Source: Atriophallophorus winterbourni
Taxonomy: Eukaryota > Platyhelminthes > Trematoda > Plagiorchiida > Microphallidae
DNA length: 64,000 bases
Assembly (NCBI GenBank): GCA_013407085.1
Contig: JACCGJ010001596.1
Location: 88,494 to 152,493, forward strand
Direction: 5' to 3'
The notes under the pieces are model-generated. The model had not been told where the DNA came from, made no database searches, and saw nothing but the letters and a program-made list of their open reading frames with translations. Every line of letters begins with the position of its first letter. Within the stretch, counting starts at the first letter, position 1. Position numbers and translations under genes: made by a program. Positions 1-9,896 of the stretch are shown in pieces.

Positions 1-182
1 ATTTTTGCATCAAGCCAAGCATGTTCAAGACTGAACTTGACAAGTATATCAAAATAATCATTTGCATGCTTTTCCATCACACACACCCCATGACCATGAC
101 AAAAATATGTTGATCAAATCCAACCTCGCGCCCGTAAAGTATTTGCTTTTTGGACCATTATAACCTTAAATTACTTTGAATT
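1..182 (+). mobile_element. LINE 3' UTR tail, 5'-truncated
   Basis: This is the last part of a LINE 3' untranslated region. It matches the tails at 24340-24535 and 55413-55612, including the stretch around 'gaacttgacaagtatat', the 'gtaaagtatttgcttt' box, a GGACCATTA arm and a short TTGAATTAC-like repeat. No coding sequence is left. The tail is interrupted at about 50-105 by an unrelated short insert, described separately. Confidence 0.7.
50..105 (-). mobile_element. Fragment of hammerhead-bearing element
   Basis: A segment of about 55 bp interrupts the LINE tail. Its reverse complement matches the piece of the 3.4-4.0 kb element that lies just 3' of the hammerhead cleavage site (GGGGTGTG, then GAAAAGCATGCAAATGA). 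One end therefore falls close to the predicted cleavage position. The flanks share only a short AT-rich 'atat', so the target duplication is uncertain. Confidence 0.6.
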
Positions 183-423
183 AGATATATTGCCAAATGT
201 GAGATCACACAAATAAATTTAATTAATATGTTAAAATGAAATCGAAATATTTACTAACCCGATTCAATGCGAGTTGTAGAGAATTTGATGTCGGCGATGC
301 AACGCGATACAGACATAGTCCTTGTGATTGTTCTGCCGGTTTGAGCATTAATATCCCGCCACTCGCTGTTGATGTTATTGTGCAACGCTCTAAATTGATT
401 AATATAAGGAAATGATTTTCGCA

Positions 424-715
424 ATCGATTGGAATATGTTTGGAACCAATCCTGTATTCGTAATGCAAAGAAATTTGATTTCAAAAGTTAGAGCAGGTTT
501 TGAGTAACGTTTCCCTTCTGACACAGAAGCTTCCTCGTAAGAAGTTGATAGCGGTAAGGTCAAATCGGTGTTGGTGTGTTGACTGCTACTTAGCTTTGTT
601 ACCTGTCATCACTATCAAACTTTGTCTGACGAAGATTCTCTTTCAGAAGTCAAACGTTACAGAAAAACCTGTTCGAATCTATTGCACTCAAATTACTTTG
701 ATATATGAAGTTCAT
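424..715. repeat. Foldback (MITE-like) element
   Basis: Two arms face each other. The left arm (about 424-541) read in reverse matches the right arm (about 619-715). The inner 40 bp is clearest: 'gtaacgttt' at 504 against 'aaacgttac' ending at 660, and 'ttctga' boxes on both sides. No protein is encoded. Related pieces occur at 10556-10600, 15677-15865 and 23926-23993, so this is a dispersed family. The transposase that mobilised it is unknown. Confidence 0.6.
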
Positions 716-1312
716 CATATTAATTTACCCTAGTTGTGTATTAACCGTAGTTTATGGAAATTTACTGGTTTATAAACACAAAATTATGCTTGTGCTTAAG
801 CCTGATTTCAGCAAATAATTGGTAACCTGAGAATCGCGAACATAAAACACTAGGTAATACATATTGCACATAAATAATTGAGATTTATTGGTATACAGGG
901 CAGCCACAATCTGAGGTATACCAGAGACTACATTATCACAAATCTTTCTATAGAGCCTAATGGTTTTCAAATAATGTTTCCAGTGGTAACACACTTGACC
1001 TGTTGATTCAGTGAGAACACGTGTTATCCGTTCCACAATTAACTATTCTGATACATGGCTGCCAATGAGCTAGACTGTCGCTAGGATAATTATCCATTAA
1101 AGTGTCCAATCAGCCGTCGATAGAAAACGTGGAAAATTGGTCTGAAGAAGATAACGAACAAGCAACATGGAAAATGAAAAGCAAAAAGCAAACGCTTAAA
1201 ACAAGGATAACTGAAAAGCCTAAAAATTTGATCGTATCGGACTGATGTGATCTGGATTGGTTTTGTCGCCCCAAAAAGTAATATGAGAAACTACCGCATC
1301 CCGTGAGTTTGC
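716..1312. other. AT-rich, nothing recognised
   Basis: No domain, RNA gene or repeat was identified with confidence. Short open frames on the minus strand (770-1036, 1110-1343) contain possible splice sites but no recognisable family. Confidence 0.4.
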
Positions 1313-1640
1313 AGAAGAAGAAATTGACTTTATTCGTACACACGAATTTTCAGCTGTTACAATAATTTAACCATAAATTTAAAAAATGATAAACATGTCC
1401 CGACATCGAGTTACAATTTGTCGACTGAACGATTTTTCTTGTACGTCTTAATTGATTGACATACGATCCAGTTTACTAGCAAAAGTTTTTGGGTCAAACG
1501 TTTCACTGCAAGTCCCGGTATCTCGTACTTCGTTCTAATGTGCACGTCCAAATTTGACCTCAGTTGATCCGAAAATATTTGATGCATTTTACCCTTGGAG
1601 AAATTAATTGTATGCACGGCCGATTTGAAGGCCCCTGCAT
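1313..1640. repeat. Dispersed repeat, copy 1
   Basis: This is similar at both ends to 31050-31440. Both begin with a GAA-rich stretch, then 'actttattcgt', 'acgaattttcag'. Both end near 'cacggccgatt' and 'aaggcccc'. The middle is only loosely alike by eye. No protein was recognised; the family is unknown. Confidence 0.45.
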
Positions 1641-2815
1641 GGATTTAGGTTTATTAACTGTGATTTGATAGCCATTGCAGCTTGCGAATTGAAATTCCAC
1701 AAAATGACACCAACAGCCGAGTTTTAGATACAATTTTAGTTATTTCACATGAAGCATCACATGGCTAGAAACTTGATTCTAATAAAATATTTAATAATAT
1801 TAAACCAGAAGATTCCTCACTTTCATATACTAGAATCCCAGAAGATGACGGAACTATAATTTAAAAAAGAAATTTAGCTGAATGCAAAAGAATCTCAACA
1901 AAACTTTCTTTGGATTTATTACGTCTTAAGGGAAATAAGTTAAAAGAACCTGAATTAGACATTTTTATTATATTAACGAAGTCATGTGAAAATAAAAATA
2001 CCAGGACATATTACAAATAAATCAAGCTCAATTTATTGCTCATAAATAAAACGTTCTTATTTGATTACAATAATGAATTAAATTACACTTTTAAACGTGT
2101 GTAACTCCTTTCACGACAGCCAGTATCTGAAGAGATGTCTATGGGATGGGAATGTGTGCACCACAATAAATTGGTGTTTCTATAACTGTTTTAGCTTATG
2201 TGAATATTTTCAAATAACACAAAGTAATACTTCGCGGAAAAGATGAAATCGCTCATTGTGAATCATATATCATTGTGAAAATGAGTGCTAGCATTGTAAA
2301 ATTGGTTTCATTGAACAAACTGTATTGAATATAAAGCTTATACTAAGCAAAATTTCGTTTTCTGTATGGAAGTCTATTATTGTGTCTAATCTCAACACAA
2401 CGACCTTTGATGAACTGTCAACTATGTACCCACATATACGGTTCACATCTTACTGATCCTTTATGGATCACGGGTCGCGGATAATCACTGAAGCATTATG
2501 CTTCCTCACCCATTCTAATCTAACAGAGCTAGATGACGTCAATCATTCATGTATCATACACATAACTTGTTTAATTGAAATGTTGAAATGTTGGATTGAA
2601 ATGTTGAAACATGTACGCAAATTATCTGCAATTTCCATAAAACAATGTGTCATTGATAATGTGATCTCCCCTCCTAAAAGGAGTTTAGGTTGACGCAAGT
2701 AATTTTTCCTAATGGTTGGTGGTATTCAATGAAAAAAATGGGCATGACGTCATATTTCACGATGGTTCATTGAACAAGAAATCATTCCAAGAAATTCTTT
2801 TTCAACAATCACCCG
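1641..2815. other. AT-rich, nothing recognised
   Basis: Only short open frames and no recognisable coding or RNA feature were found. On the minus strand this would be the 3' flank of the long gene model ending at 2816. Confidence 0.4.
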
Positions 2816-4424
2816 TTATGTCATCGTTATAATTTTTGTAGAAACGACTGAACAAGAAGGTTGATGTTTTGCACCGAGGCTTCGAAAATTTGGATTGAAA
2901 TCGGTTAAATAATTAACTTTTGTATTTTGTTTCCAGTTTGCCATCTTACCTTTGATATCAGGCACTGCAAAAATTGAATGGAAAATATCATTTGTAATTT
3001 AACCATAATGAATGATGAAATTTACACAAAAAATATAACGGTTTTAAATTCTATTCATTGGAAATAATTTCGTTCACTCTGATCTCGCTAGTCAGCTAGT
3101 GTTTGAAATGGAATAAAAAATACTTTGATTAAAACGTTACAGCACATTGAAGAAAATTACATTATTACATTATTACATTATTATATTACAGTTTTGTAAA
3201 TATCATTTGTCCCCGAAATACTAAATCTCACATATGGATCAGTATAACATTTTTCAATTTTTTTAATAGAAAATGAATCCAAATTAATCCCAAAATCACA
3301 GTATTTTTATAAATAAATAGAACTTTAGCAATCACCAGAAAAATGTTGTCGGCTAAATCTGCGATAAAATAATCGGAAATTTTATTTGGGAAACAAGGAG
3401 CGCTTGTATGCCACTGTTGGATAAGGCTGGTACGGTCAACCTGTTCAAAGCATGTGTCCAAACACATGTTAAATGGGGTTAAACACATAACCATGAAACA
3501 AAATATTCATTTGCATGCTTTTCCGTCGTTCACACCACACGACCCGTTTCGTGCTGTTTGCACTCATCAGTTAGGGACAGTAAGATCAGGATCCGCATGC
3601 GCTTGAAACAGTTGGAGAATGGTAAACAAGCGCATGCGGATCCTGATCTTACTGCCCTACCTGATGAGTGCAAACAGCACGAACCGTCGTGGGGTGTGAA
3701 TGACGGAAAAGCATGCAAATGAATATTTGTTTCATGGTTATGGGTTTAACCCCATTTAACATGTGTTTGGACACATGCTTTGAACAGGTTGGTCGTACAG
3801 CCTTATCCAACAGTGGCATCATTACCATTCTTCCACTGTTTCAAGCGCATGCGCATCCTGATCTTACTGTCCCTACCTGATGAGTGCAAACAGCACGAAA
3901 CCGGTCGTGTGGTGTGAATGACGGAAAAGCATGCAAATGAATATTTTGTTTTATTCGGATTCTTCTAAACGACAAGTTGAAGGTTCATTGTTTAAATCAC
4001 TTTTAACTTTGACTATTCCACAAACAATTTGCAAGGGCGACACTGCGGTTTGCACATAAAAACAATTGCAAAAAAGTTGCATCCAAAAATAAACAAATAG
4101 AGTAATTATTAAAATAAATTACTATTTTTTCAAAACTTAATTTTCCACAAACTCATTTTGCTATTTCGCACGGGATCGTTTTGATGGAAACAACATTTTG
4201 GATATTCTTATTTGTGGGCAAGTATTTAATTAAACTGTCAACGTACCAGCAACCATTTCCGCTTCAATAAGCATTCGTTTAGGCTTCGCTGACCCGGAAT
4301 AAATGAAACAAAATCCGTGCTTGGTAGATATCAACATCAGCGGTTTGTTATAATGTATTTGTATGAGATCTCCATCGAAGCAATCAGACCCATCGATTAC
4401 GTAGATCCTGCCAGATTCGTAAAT
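2816..4424 (-). CDS. Alternative 3' exons, with a 15-nt micro-exon
   Basis: Minus-strand exons that could follow exon 2 of the gene starting at 7920: 4424-4247 (acceptor 'acgctacag', donor GTACGT), a 15-nt exon 2964-2950 (acceptor 'aatttttgcag', donor GTAAGA), and 2847-2816 ending in TAA. Phases agree throughout (0, 1, 1). The joined model would be about 185 residues. The large exon reads as plausible extracellular protein (RIYVIDGSDCFDGDL..., HGFCFIYSG), perhaps CUB-like, without a firm family match. The intron between 4247 and 2964 contains the hammerhead foldback element. These exons might instead belong to a separate gene whose first exon lies near 4680-4880. Confidence 0.3.
3156..3190 (+). 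repeat. Tandem repeat, period 8 (ATTACATT)
   Basis: About four copies of an 8-bp unit, the last one diverged. It is a simple-sequence tract with no sign of function. Confidence 0.8.
3535..3576 (-). ncRNA. Hammerhead ribozyme motif, copy 1
   Basis: On the minus strand: stem I strand CCCTAA, core CTGATGA, stem II GTGC-AAACA-GCAC, core GAAA, minimal stem III ending GGGTC, then GTGTGG. The catalytic core and stem II are perfect. Stem I is weakened by a mismatch next to the core. Confidence 0.65.
3655..3694 (+). ncRNA. Hammerhead ribozyme motif, copy 2 (core damaged)
   Basis: Stem I pairs fully (CCCTAC with GTGGGG, one G-U), CTGATGA is intact and stem II is perfect. The GAAA/stem III segment reads GAACCGTC, two bases shorter than copy 3. 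This copy is probably inactive. It is valuable because it shows the ancestral stem I pairing. Confidence 0.65.
3871..3912 (+). ncRNA. Hammerhead ribozyme motif, copy 3 (best core)
   Basis: CCCTAC, CTGATGA, GTGC-AAACA-GCAC, GAAA, CCGG, then TC, with predicted cleavage after GTC between 3906 and 3907 and stem I strand GTGTGG following. Stem III is the self-complementary ACCGGT, as in newt satellite and Penelope-associated minimal type-I hammerheads. Those are known to work best as dimers. Stem I has one U-C mismatch. All core bases conserved in hammerheads are present. Confidence 0.75.
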
Positions 4425-5515
4425 CTGTAGCGTTAAAATTGCAAGTTAAAACAAGATTAGGTTCGATTCAACCCGCATTTTTAGTAAATGATATCAGCTT
4501 CGAATGAACAGTATGTTAGTAAGGAATTTGTTAATTGAATAAATACATATATAATTTAGGTGACTACACATGTTATAGGTTTGCGAAGATAAAGGATTTT
4601 TTAAATATAATCTTTGAATCATGCTAGTTTACAGAGAGAACTTCTCACGCAAATCATCATGATAGATTTTGAAAAGCAAGCTCAATTACATATGAATCGA
4701 ATTACCACTACCGGCTGTTTTACACAATTTTTACAAACGCTAATAGTTTGGTGTATTTGCATGGGAGATGAATCACATTTATCTTGTTTTTGAGAAATAA
4801 AAGAGTTTTTATTCACAGAATGTAGCTCTGCGCTTAAGTGAATCGTGAGAAAACCTTTCCAAATGTGATTTTTGATCAAACCTACTTCATTAGATGGCTA
4901 CATTTGTCGTTATACCTCTTTAATAATCAATCGATCCTTAAGTTTGTTCCGATTTTCGTTTGCGTCGGCATTTCTTGTATAATTTTGTTAAAATAATTTA
5001 TGTCTTTTGTTTTTCTATTGAATAAAATTTGGGTTCGATATTAGCTGAAATTATTCAACTGATTAAGTCTCCATATATACTTTGGACAAATCGAAACCCT
5101 TACGAAACCAAATCAATGTCTTATTGAACTGAATTCTTTTATATGCAGTTACCCAATTGTGAAATAGTTGATTGTATGATTAAATGTTGAGTGGTTGAAC
5201 TAATGAAACAATGTAACCATTTAAGTTAATATCTTCCAGGAATAACATTTCTTGTGGGCTATCAAAGAAGACATTGAGCTAAAATCTTATCGAAAATTGA
5301 AAATGTTACATATTTTAGGGTATCGACTAGTTTGGTAAAATTCAATATGTTATAAATCCGTATTCCCATTTATTATCATCATAAGCACACAATAGCCGGT
5401 TTTGTTATATTTGAGGTTACAATTTAAGAATAGTGCGAGCAAAATTATTCTGGCTTGCAATATTGAAAAAAAATTGGACAAATTTTGAACCTTTGTGCCA
5501 GAGTTGTATGAACAC
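4425..5515. other. Intron or intergenic, one odd minus ORF
   Basis: Mostly AT-rich. A minus-strand open frame at 4682-4879 contains closely spaced cysteines (KCDSS..., SVCKNCV) and could be a first or internal exon for the exon at 4424-4247, with a weak GTAGTG donor in matching phase. Nothing else was recognised. Confidence 0.35.
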
Positions 5516-5521
5516 TTTATT
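5516..5521 (-). promoter_or_regulatory. Polyadenylation signal AATAAA
   Basis: AATAAA on the minus strand lies 15 nt after the TAG that ends the terminal exon at 5536. It supports that exon as a real gene end. Confidence 0.5.
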
Positions 5522-5535
5522 ATTGCCATACATAA

Positions 5536-7920
5536 CTAATCCAACAGCGGAATATTAGTCGACTCTCTTTCAAATTTGGTTAGATTTAACTCCCTTTTCA
5601 TCAAGTAAGTAATATCGCAACAGTTTTCAATGAAGAAATTTAATTTTCTTGCAATCTGAAATAACTGGAGAAAAAGCCTGAACGAGATGCTTAAAAAATA
5701 TTCCGGTTTGAAAACTAAATATTGTTGGAAATTAAACGAGTTCCAAGGAGCCATTACACTCAAATCTCGGTACTGTGCCACATCGTTACTATCATACTCT
5801 CGCTGATATGCCACTTTTGCTCGGTCCCGACAAAATTCAATACAAAATAAATTTACTACGCCACTATTCTGTGACTATTTAAAAGTGCATTTTTGCGCAT
5901 TTTACGCATATATCTAGCCGGGTTCAAGGTCAAACACGCGATGTTTCTCCCTGACGCCACCTACAACAAGCCAATCACCTAACGCACAACAAAAAGCTTC
6001 TTTCCTACTCTTGCTTTAGGTATCGATAGCTGCACGAAAGCTCGCGAACAAACAGACACTCACAACAGTGACATCGTTATTTTTCAAACTATTCAGCCCA
6101 TAATGTCAGCTCACAAACGCAAGCAAACCGACTTTACGCTGAAGGAGAAGTTCGAGATCAAAGATGCTGCGAAGAAGGAGCCGAATCAGTCCAAGTTGGC
6201 GAGGGAGATTAGCAAGAAATGGGGCGTCAAATTTAAGAGAACCACCGTGAAGGGCATTCTCAGCAAGAAGGATGTAATTGAAGCTGCAATCAAGGCTGGA
6301 GTTCCATCGAAGCCCATGAAGCTGAAGCAGCCTCATGACCCGAAGTTTAAGGAGGGAGTGCTGATGTGGCTGAAGCTAGCAATAGGACTGAATTTGCCTG
6401 TCAGCGGCGATCAGATCAAGGTTAAGGCGATAAAACTGGCCGAGTTGATGCACATCTCAGACGTCATAGCGAGCGACGGTTGGTTAGACAGCTTTAAGAA
6501 GCGCAATGGCGTTACTTTCAATACAGTGCGAGGCGTATCTGGAGCGGTGAATTCCCAATCCATTATTCCTTGGCAGCAGCAGCTTCTCCGGCTCTTACTC
6601 GGGCAGTTCTCTGCAGATGAAGTCTTCAACCTGGACGAGACTGATTCAAGCGTGTGATCGGCTAGACAACGAGATGAACGAGATCCGACGAAAGAAGATG
6701 CGTCAGCCGAAGATTTCTGAGAGCTTTGGACTGATCATTTGAGTATATAAATGACGGACTTGAGAAAATAAAGCCGTTTTTACAAAACCTCATTAATATG
6801 CCACTGTCGCTACTATGCCACTTTTGCTCAGTCCCAACGGGTGTCATAATAATGAGATTTGAGTGTACATTGCCTGACCATTCATTTTATTGACAAACTT
6901 CCTCGGCATCAAACAAAGCGGTGATTGCGTTATTGCGTTTGGAGACTAAGTAGTTGTCAACTCTACGTTTCCAAACAGCTGCGAAACAAATTTTACACTT
7001 AGATTTAATGATCAATGTAGAGTTTATTCCAGTTTGCTCAATATGCAACAGATTAAAATAATCTGCGGAAATAACTTACGACATTTCGTTGAATAAGTGC
7101 CTATGAAGATAAAGATAATATGTATTTACAAAGTTGAATTATGAACATATTTTTATACAACAGGACTTAACCACATAATAAAATGTGACTGATTTCACGA
7201 TAAAATAGACTCACAGGGTGAAATTTCAAATTTAACGATATTTGCATTTCCTCCATGACCGAAACTGATTTGATGCATAAATCTTGATTATCCACATGCG
7301 TAATTTTGACTCGATTGTCATTAGAGAACGTGGTATACACAGAACACCCTTGATTACTTGAATGTACTGAAATGAATTTGTAATAAAATGGTTATAATCC
7401 GTTTCCTGATATCACGAAGAAAACATTATTTGCACATTCAAACTGACTCCATTTATCCCGACGTAAGCAGTATTTCTGCTTATTTATTTTCTCAAGTATT
7501 ATTCACGCCATAAGCAATGCGGTATTAGTTCTACTGCACATTTGACTGCAAATTTTGAAAATATTTAACTGCGGTTTAATTAATTTTACTGGTAAGTTTA
7601 TGATAAATTTCATGTAGTTTTTTTAATTTTGATTAAAAAACATTTTTCAAATGTTACACCACTAGATAATTATTTTATACAACGAATAATTTTGATTTTT
7701 GTGACGCGTATTTTGCTATTCAAATTGTCAGAAACATACGGTCTCTAATACGACCACAATTTAGGCAACCATGGAACAAAATATCGGTCGTTATTGAGTA
7801 ACTATGGATCGAATTAAACGGAACTGCTTCTAAAGAAACTATTTTTTCTCGAACACAAAACTCACGGTATGAGCCCATTGTGGAGCACAGCATAACCATC
7901 ACTGTAGCTTGGAATAACAT
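5536..7920 (-). CDS. Small secreted cysteine-rich protein (PAN-like), short model
   Basis: Proposed spliced gene, read on the minus strand: exon 1 7920-7740, exon 2 7366-7215, terminal exon 5655-5536. The model gives about 150 residues. Exon 1 starts with a typical signal peptide (MLFQATVMVMLCSTMGS) and holds Cys at FC and at HGCLNC. It ends at a GTATGT donor in phase 1. Exon 2 follows a 'ttcatttcag' acceptor, keeps phase, adds GC and DLC, and ends at GTGAGT in phase 0. The last exon follows 'ctccagttatttcag', adds ENCC and stops. AATAAA lies 15 nt further on. The spacing CxxC...GCSVYTTF...C resembles a PAN/Apple domain, but the assignment is weak. Intron 2 contains the pogo element. Splicing is inferred only from site quality and phase agreement. 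The first two exons could also join the exons at 4424-2816. Confidence 0.45.
5757..6865 (+). mobile_element. pogo/Tigger-type DNA transposon, internally deleted
   Basis: The element is 1109 bp with short terminal inverted repeats (CACTCAAATCTC at the left, GAGATTTGAGTG at the right) and a TA duplication on each side (5755-5756, 6866-6867), as expected for the Tc1/mariner-pogo superfamily. Both ends also carry the box 'atgccacttttgctc' in the same orientation (about 5809 and 6815). The transposase gene is reduced to its DNA-binding part, so the copy cannot move by itself. It sits in a predicted intron. Confidence 0.9.
6103..6657 (+). pseudogene. Truncated pogo/Tigger transposase
   Basis: 184 residues. 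Residues about 8-60 form the N-terminal psq-type helix-turn-helix (DFTLKEKFEIKDAAKK). Residues about 75-140 are the CENP-B-type DNA-binding domain, with the family hallmark ASDGWLDSFKKRNGV. The frame reaches the start of the DDE catalytic domain (VFNLDET, normally FNADETG) and then stops. A deletion has removed the rest. The usual C-terminal tail survives out of frame at 6660-6740 (RKKMRQPKISESF). Full-length relatives have about 450-600 residues. The product could bind transposon ends but not cut. Confidence 0.85.
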
Positions 7921-8239
7921 TGTTTGATCAAAGGATTGACTAACGTAAATTTATAGGTAAATAACAACGAGACAGACATTCCTCAATATTGTAAACATCT
8001 CACAACACGATTTTGATTGGATTTTCAAAATAAGGTTATTTTATTTTTCAACCTACGCATAAAAAGAGAATGCTTAGAAAAGGATGAAATACAAAGCCAT
8101 TGTAAAGTAAACTTGAGTCGTCTAGCACTGCATTACTCATTCAACCAACATAATTGATACATAAATGAACGTAAGTTTCTCTGAATTTCTGTCTCAAGCG
8201 CTAAGAGTTTGTGTGGCTACATGTGTGGCGTTAGCAACT
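6868..8239. other. Non-repetitive region with two predicted exons
   Basis: Holds exon 2 (7215-7366) and exon 1 (7740-7920) of the minus-strand secreted-protein gene. Nothing else was recognised. Confidence 0.4.
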
Positions 8240-8655
8240 CGCTGTCGTCGACTAAGAGGTGACCTCATACTGATGTACAATATTATCCACGTCCCTAACC
8301 ATCCCTTGTCCAAACTTTTCACACGCTCGCCACCCCGTGCCAGTCGGAAACACGAACTTTCAGTGCTTATTCCCACTTCAAGACTGAACTGTCGAAGATA
8401 TTCGTATGCTGTACGTGTAAGTTTCACATGGAACACCCTCCCCTCCACTGTTACAAACTCAGCCAACCTGGATATTTTTAAAGCTAATTTGGACAAACAC
8501 TTGAGAGACAACCCAAACTTTGATACGATTTACACTACATGAGTTTTCCTGTTCTTCTTTTTATTGTATATACCTTATAACTCCATCCTATGGTTATTGT
8601 TAAGCTAAATGCTTTTTAGACCATTACAACTTTGAATCACTTTGAATCACTTTGT
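8240..8655 (+). mobile_element. CR1/Jockey-like LINE, 3' fragment
   Basis: Codes for the last ~100 residues of a LINE ORF2. From residue 26 of the open frame ([15 protein letters not shown]) it matches the C-terminal part after the reverse transcriptase, including SRLNCRRYSYAVRVSFTW. The stop is at 8540. A 3' UTR follows with a TGGTTATTG...AGACCATTA hairpin and repeats of TTGAATCACT. The copy is 5'-truncated, as usual for LINE insertions. Confidence 0.85.
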
Positions 8656-9896
8656 ATTTCTTTTAAAACTATACGATTCCTTGCAGACGCCATAAATGAT
8701 TAGGACAATGGCTAACATGCAACTCACTAACTCCAGCACAACACAAGTTGAGAATGCAGTTAAATTCCAAACAAAAACAAAATAATCATTTCTTGAATGC
8801 GTGCGAACTGTTTCAGGGAAAACATTTATTAACAAAGGAACCGATAGAAAATATCTTCGAGTATTAAACGTACGCGAGACGTTTAAATCTGTTAATTGAA
8901 AACAACTCGACGAGGACACGAAAAGAACCGTTTGTCGTCAACTCGCACGACAAATCAGATCGAATTAAAAACCGAGTCAGACAGTCGACTGTGCTTCTCT
9001 GATTTGCATTGAGGTTTCGAGAATCTGTGTTTGGGCTACGATATACCGTTTGTCTAACTCGAATACTAAGGTGAACTTGATTGAAATCGCATATCTTCTT
9101 TCAAATTGCGAGGCGTGACACAAACGATATTTGGACTGCAAACCGGTGTGAATATTTTAACCTCGAATGGAGTGTTATTGAAGTGTGCGATTTGTAGCAC
9201 AATAAGTGATTGGACAAAGAATGGCATCTGGAATTATTCCATAGAATTGAAATAATCAACTTCAAAGCTGATTGCCTTTCCATCGGGATTGATCTTTTCA
9301 TGAAACTACCAACCCCGTTTATTTATTATTTATTTATAAACTGGCGCTCTCATATAAGAATAACTCATGTTCCGTTTATTAGATACAATCAGTTCGTAGA
9401 TATCGTGATAATACGAAATTTTGTGTGCCTGTGATCATGAACTGTCGGTAAAATTAAAACTAACGTTAGTTGATCTTTTGTCTAACGAAAACTCACATCA
9501 GACCTGTGAATTGCGGTGCTATTTAACTCATACTTGAGTCATCAATTAGGGACCGTATCTATCAACGTTTTCAAAGACAACGGCTGTTCACCATAAAGCC
9601 AACTTTTCAGTCATTTATGATACTGATTTAGACAACATCTTTAAAAATTCTGAAATCCTAAACAGAAACATCGGTTTAAGTGTAAGAATCACGTTAACTG
9701 AGATCATTTCATTATGGGTGCCGTGAGCTCACGAAGCATGATGGCAGTCTTAATATCAAATAGTTGTGTAACTTTTTAGTAATCAGCGTGTTTAACGTTC
9801 CCAATGGGAACAGAGTCTTTCAAGTGATTGGTCAATTGGAATTTGGTGGTGAGTATAACTTCAGACTTACATTCTATTGGCATTGTTCCCCCGAGC
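8656..9896. other. Intergenic between divergent genes, possible exons
   Basis: A minus-strand candidate exon at 8888-8728 is framed by 'tttcaattaacag' and GTGAGT and stays open for 53 codons (phase 1 in, 0 out, the same phases as exon 2 of the neighbouring gene). A second open stretch on the minus strand near 9300-9240 reads NPDGKAISFEVDYF. Neither was assigned to a gene. Confidence 0.3.

Larger units (their letters stand above)
3405..3955. mobile_element. Retrozyme-like element: hammerhead dimer plus inverted copy
   Basis: The unit runs about 216-218 bp. The left arm (about 3409-3605) is inverted relative to the right arm (3627-3819), with a 21-bp spacer. A further head-to-tail repeat of the right-arm unit starts near 3820 and breaks off near 3955. 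Each unit contains one hammerhead ribozyme motif. The distance from predicted cleavage site to cleavage site in the two plus-strand copies is 218 nt (3689-3906). The unit has no ORF. It contains strong hairpins (for example CATGTGT-TTGG-ACACATG near 3759) and an ATGCAAAT box. Tandem hammerhead units without coding sequence match the published description of plant and animal retrozymes. That this family moves as circular RNA is inference. Confidence 0.7.

Noticed and set aside
3228..3718. Minus ORFs at 3228-3494 and 3530-3718 as genes
   Set aside because: They lie within the palindromic hammerhead element and change with its indels; no coding constraint is visible.
3700..3945. ATGCAAAT octamer boxes as promoters of the hammerhead element
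   Set aside because: The 8-mer matches the Oct-factor site, but nothing else supports a promoter and the match may be incidental.
8647..8919. 90-codon minus ORF as a small membrane protein
   Set aside because: The hydrophobic C-terminal part lies past a strong GTGAGT donor, so it is more likely intron read-through than a membrane anchor. Only the first part was kept as a possible exon.
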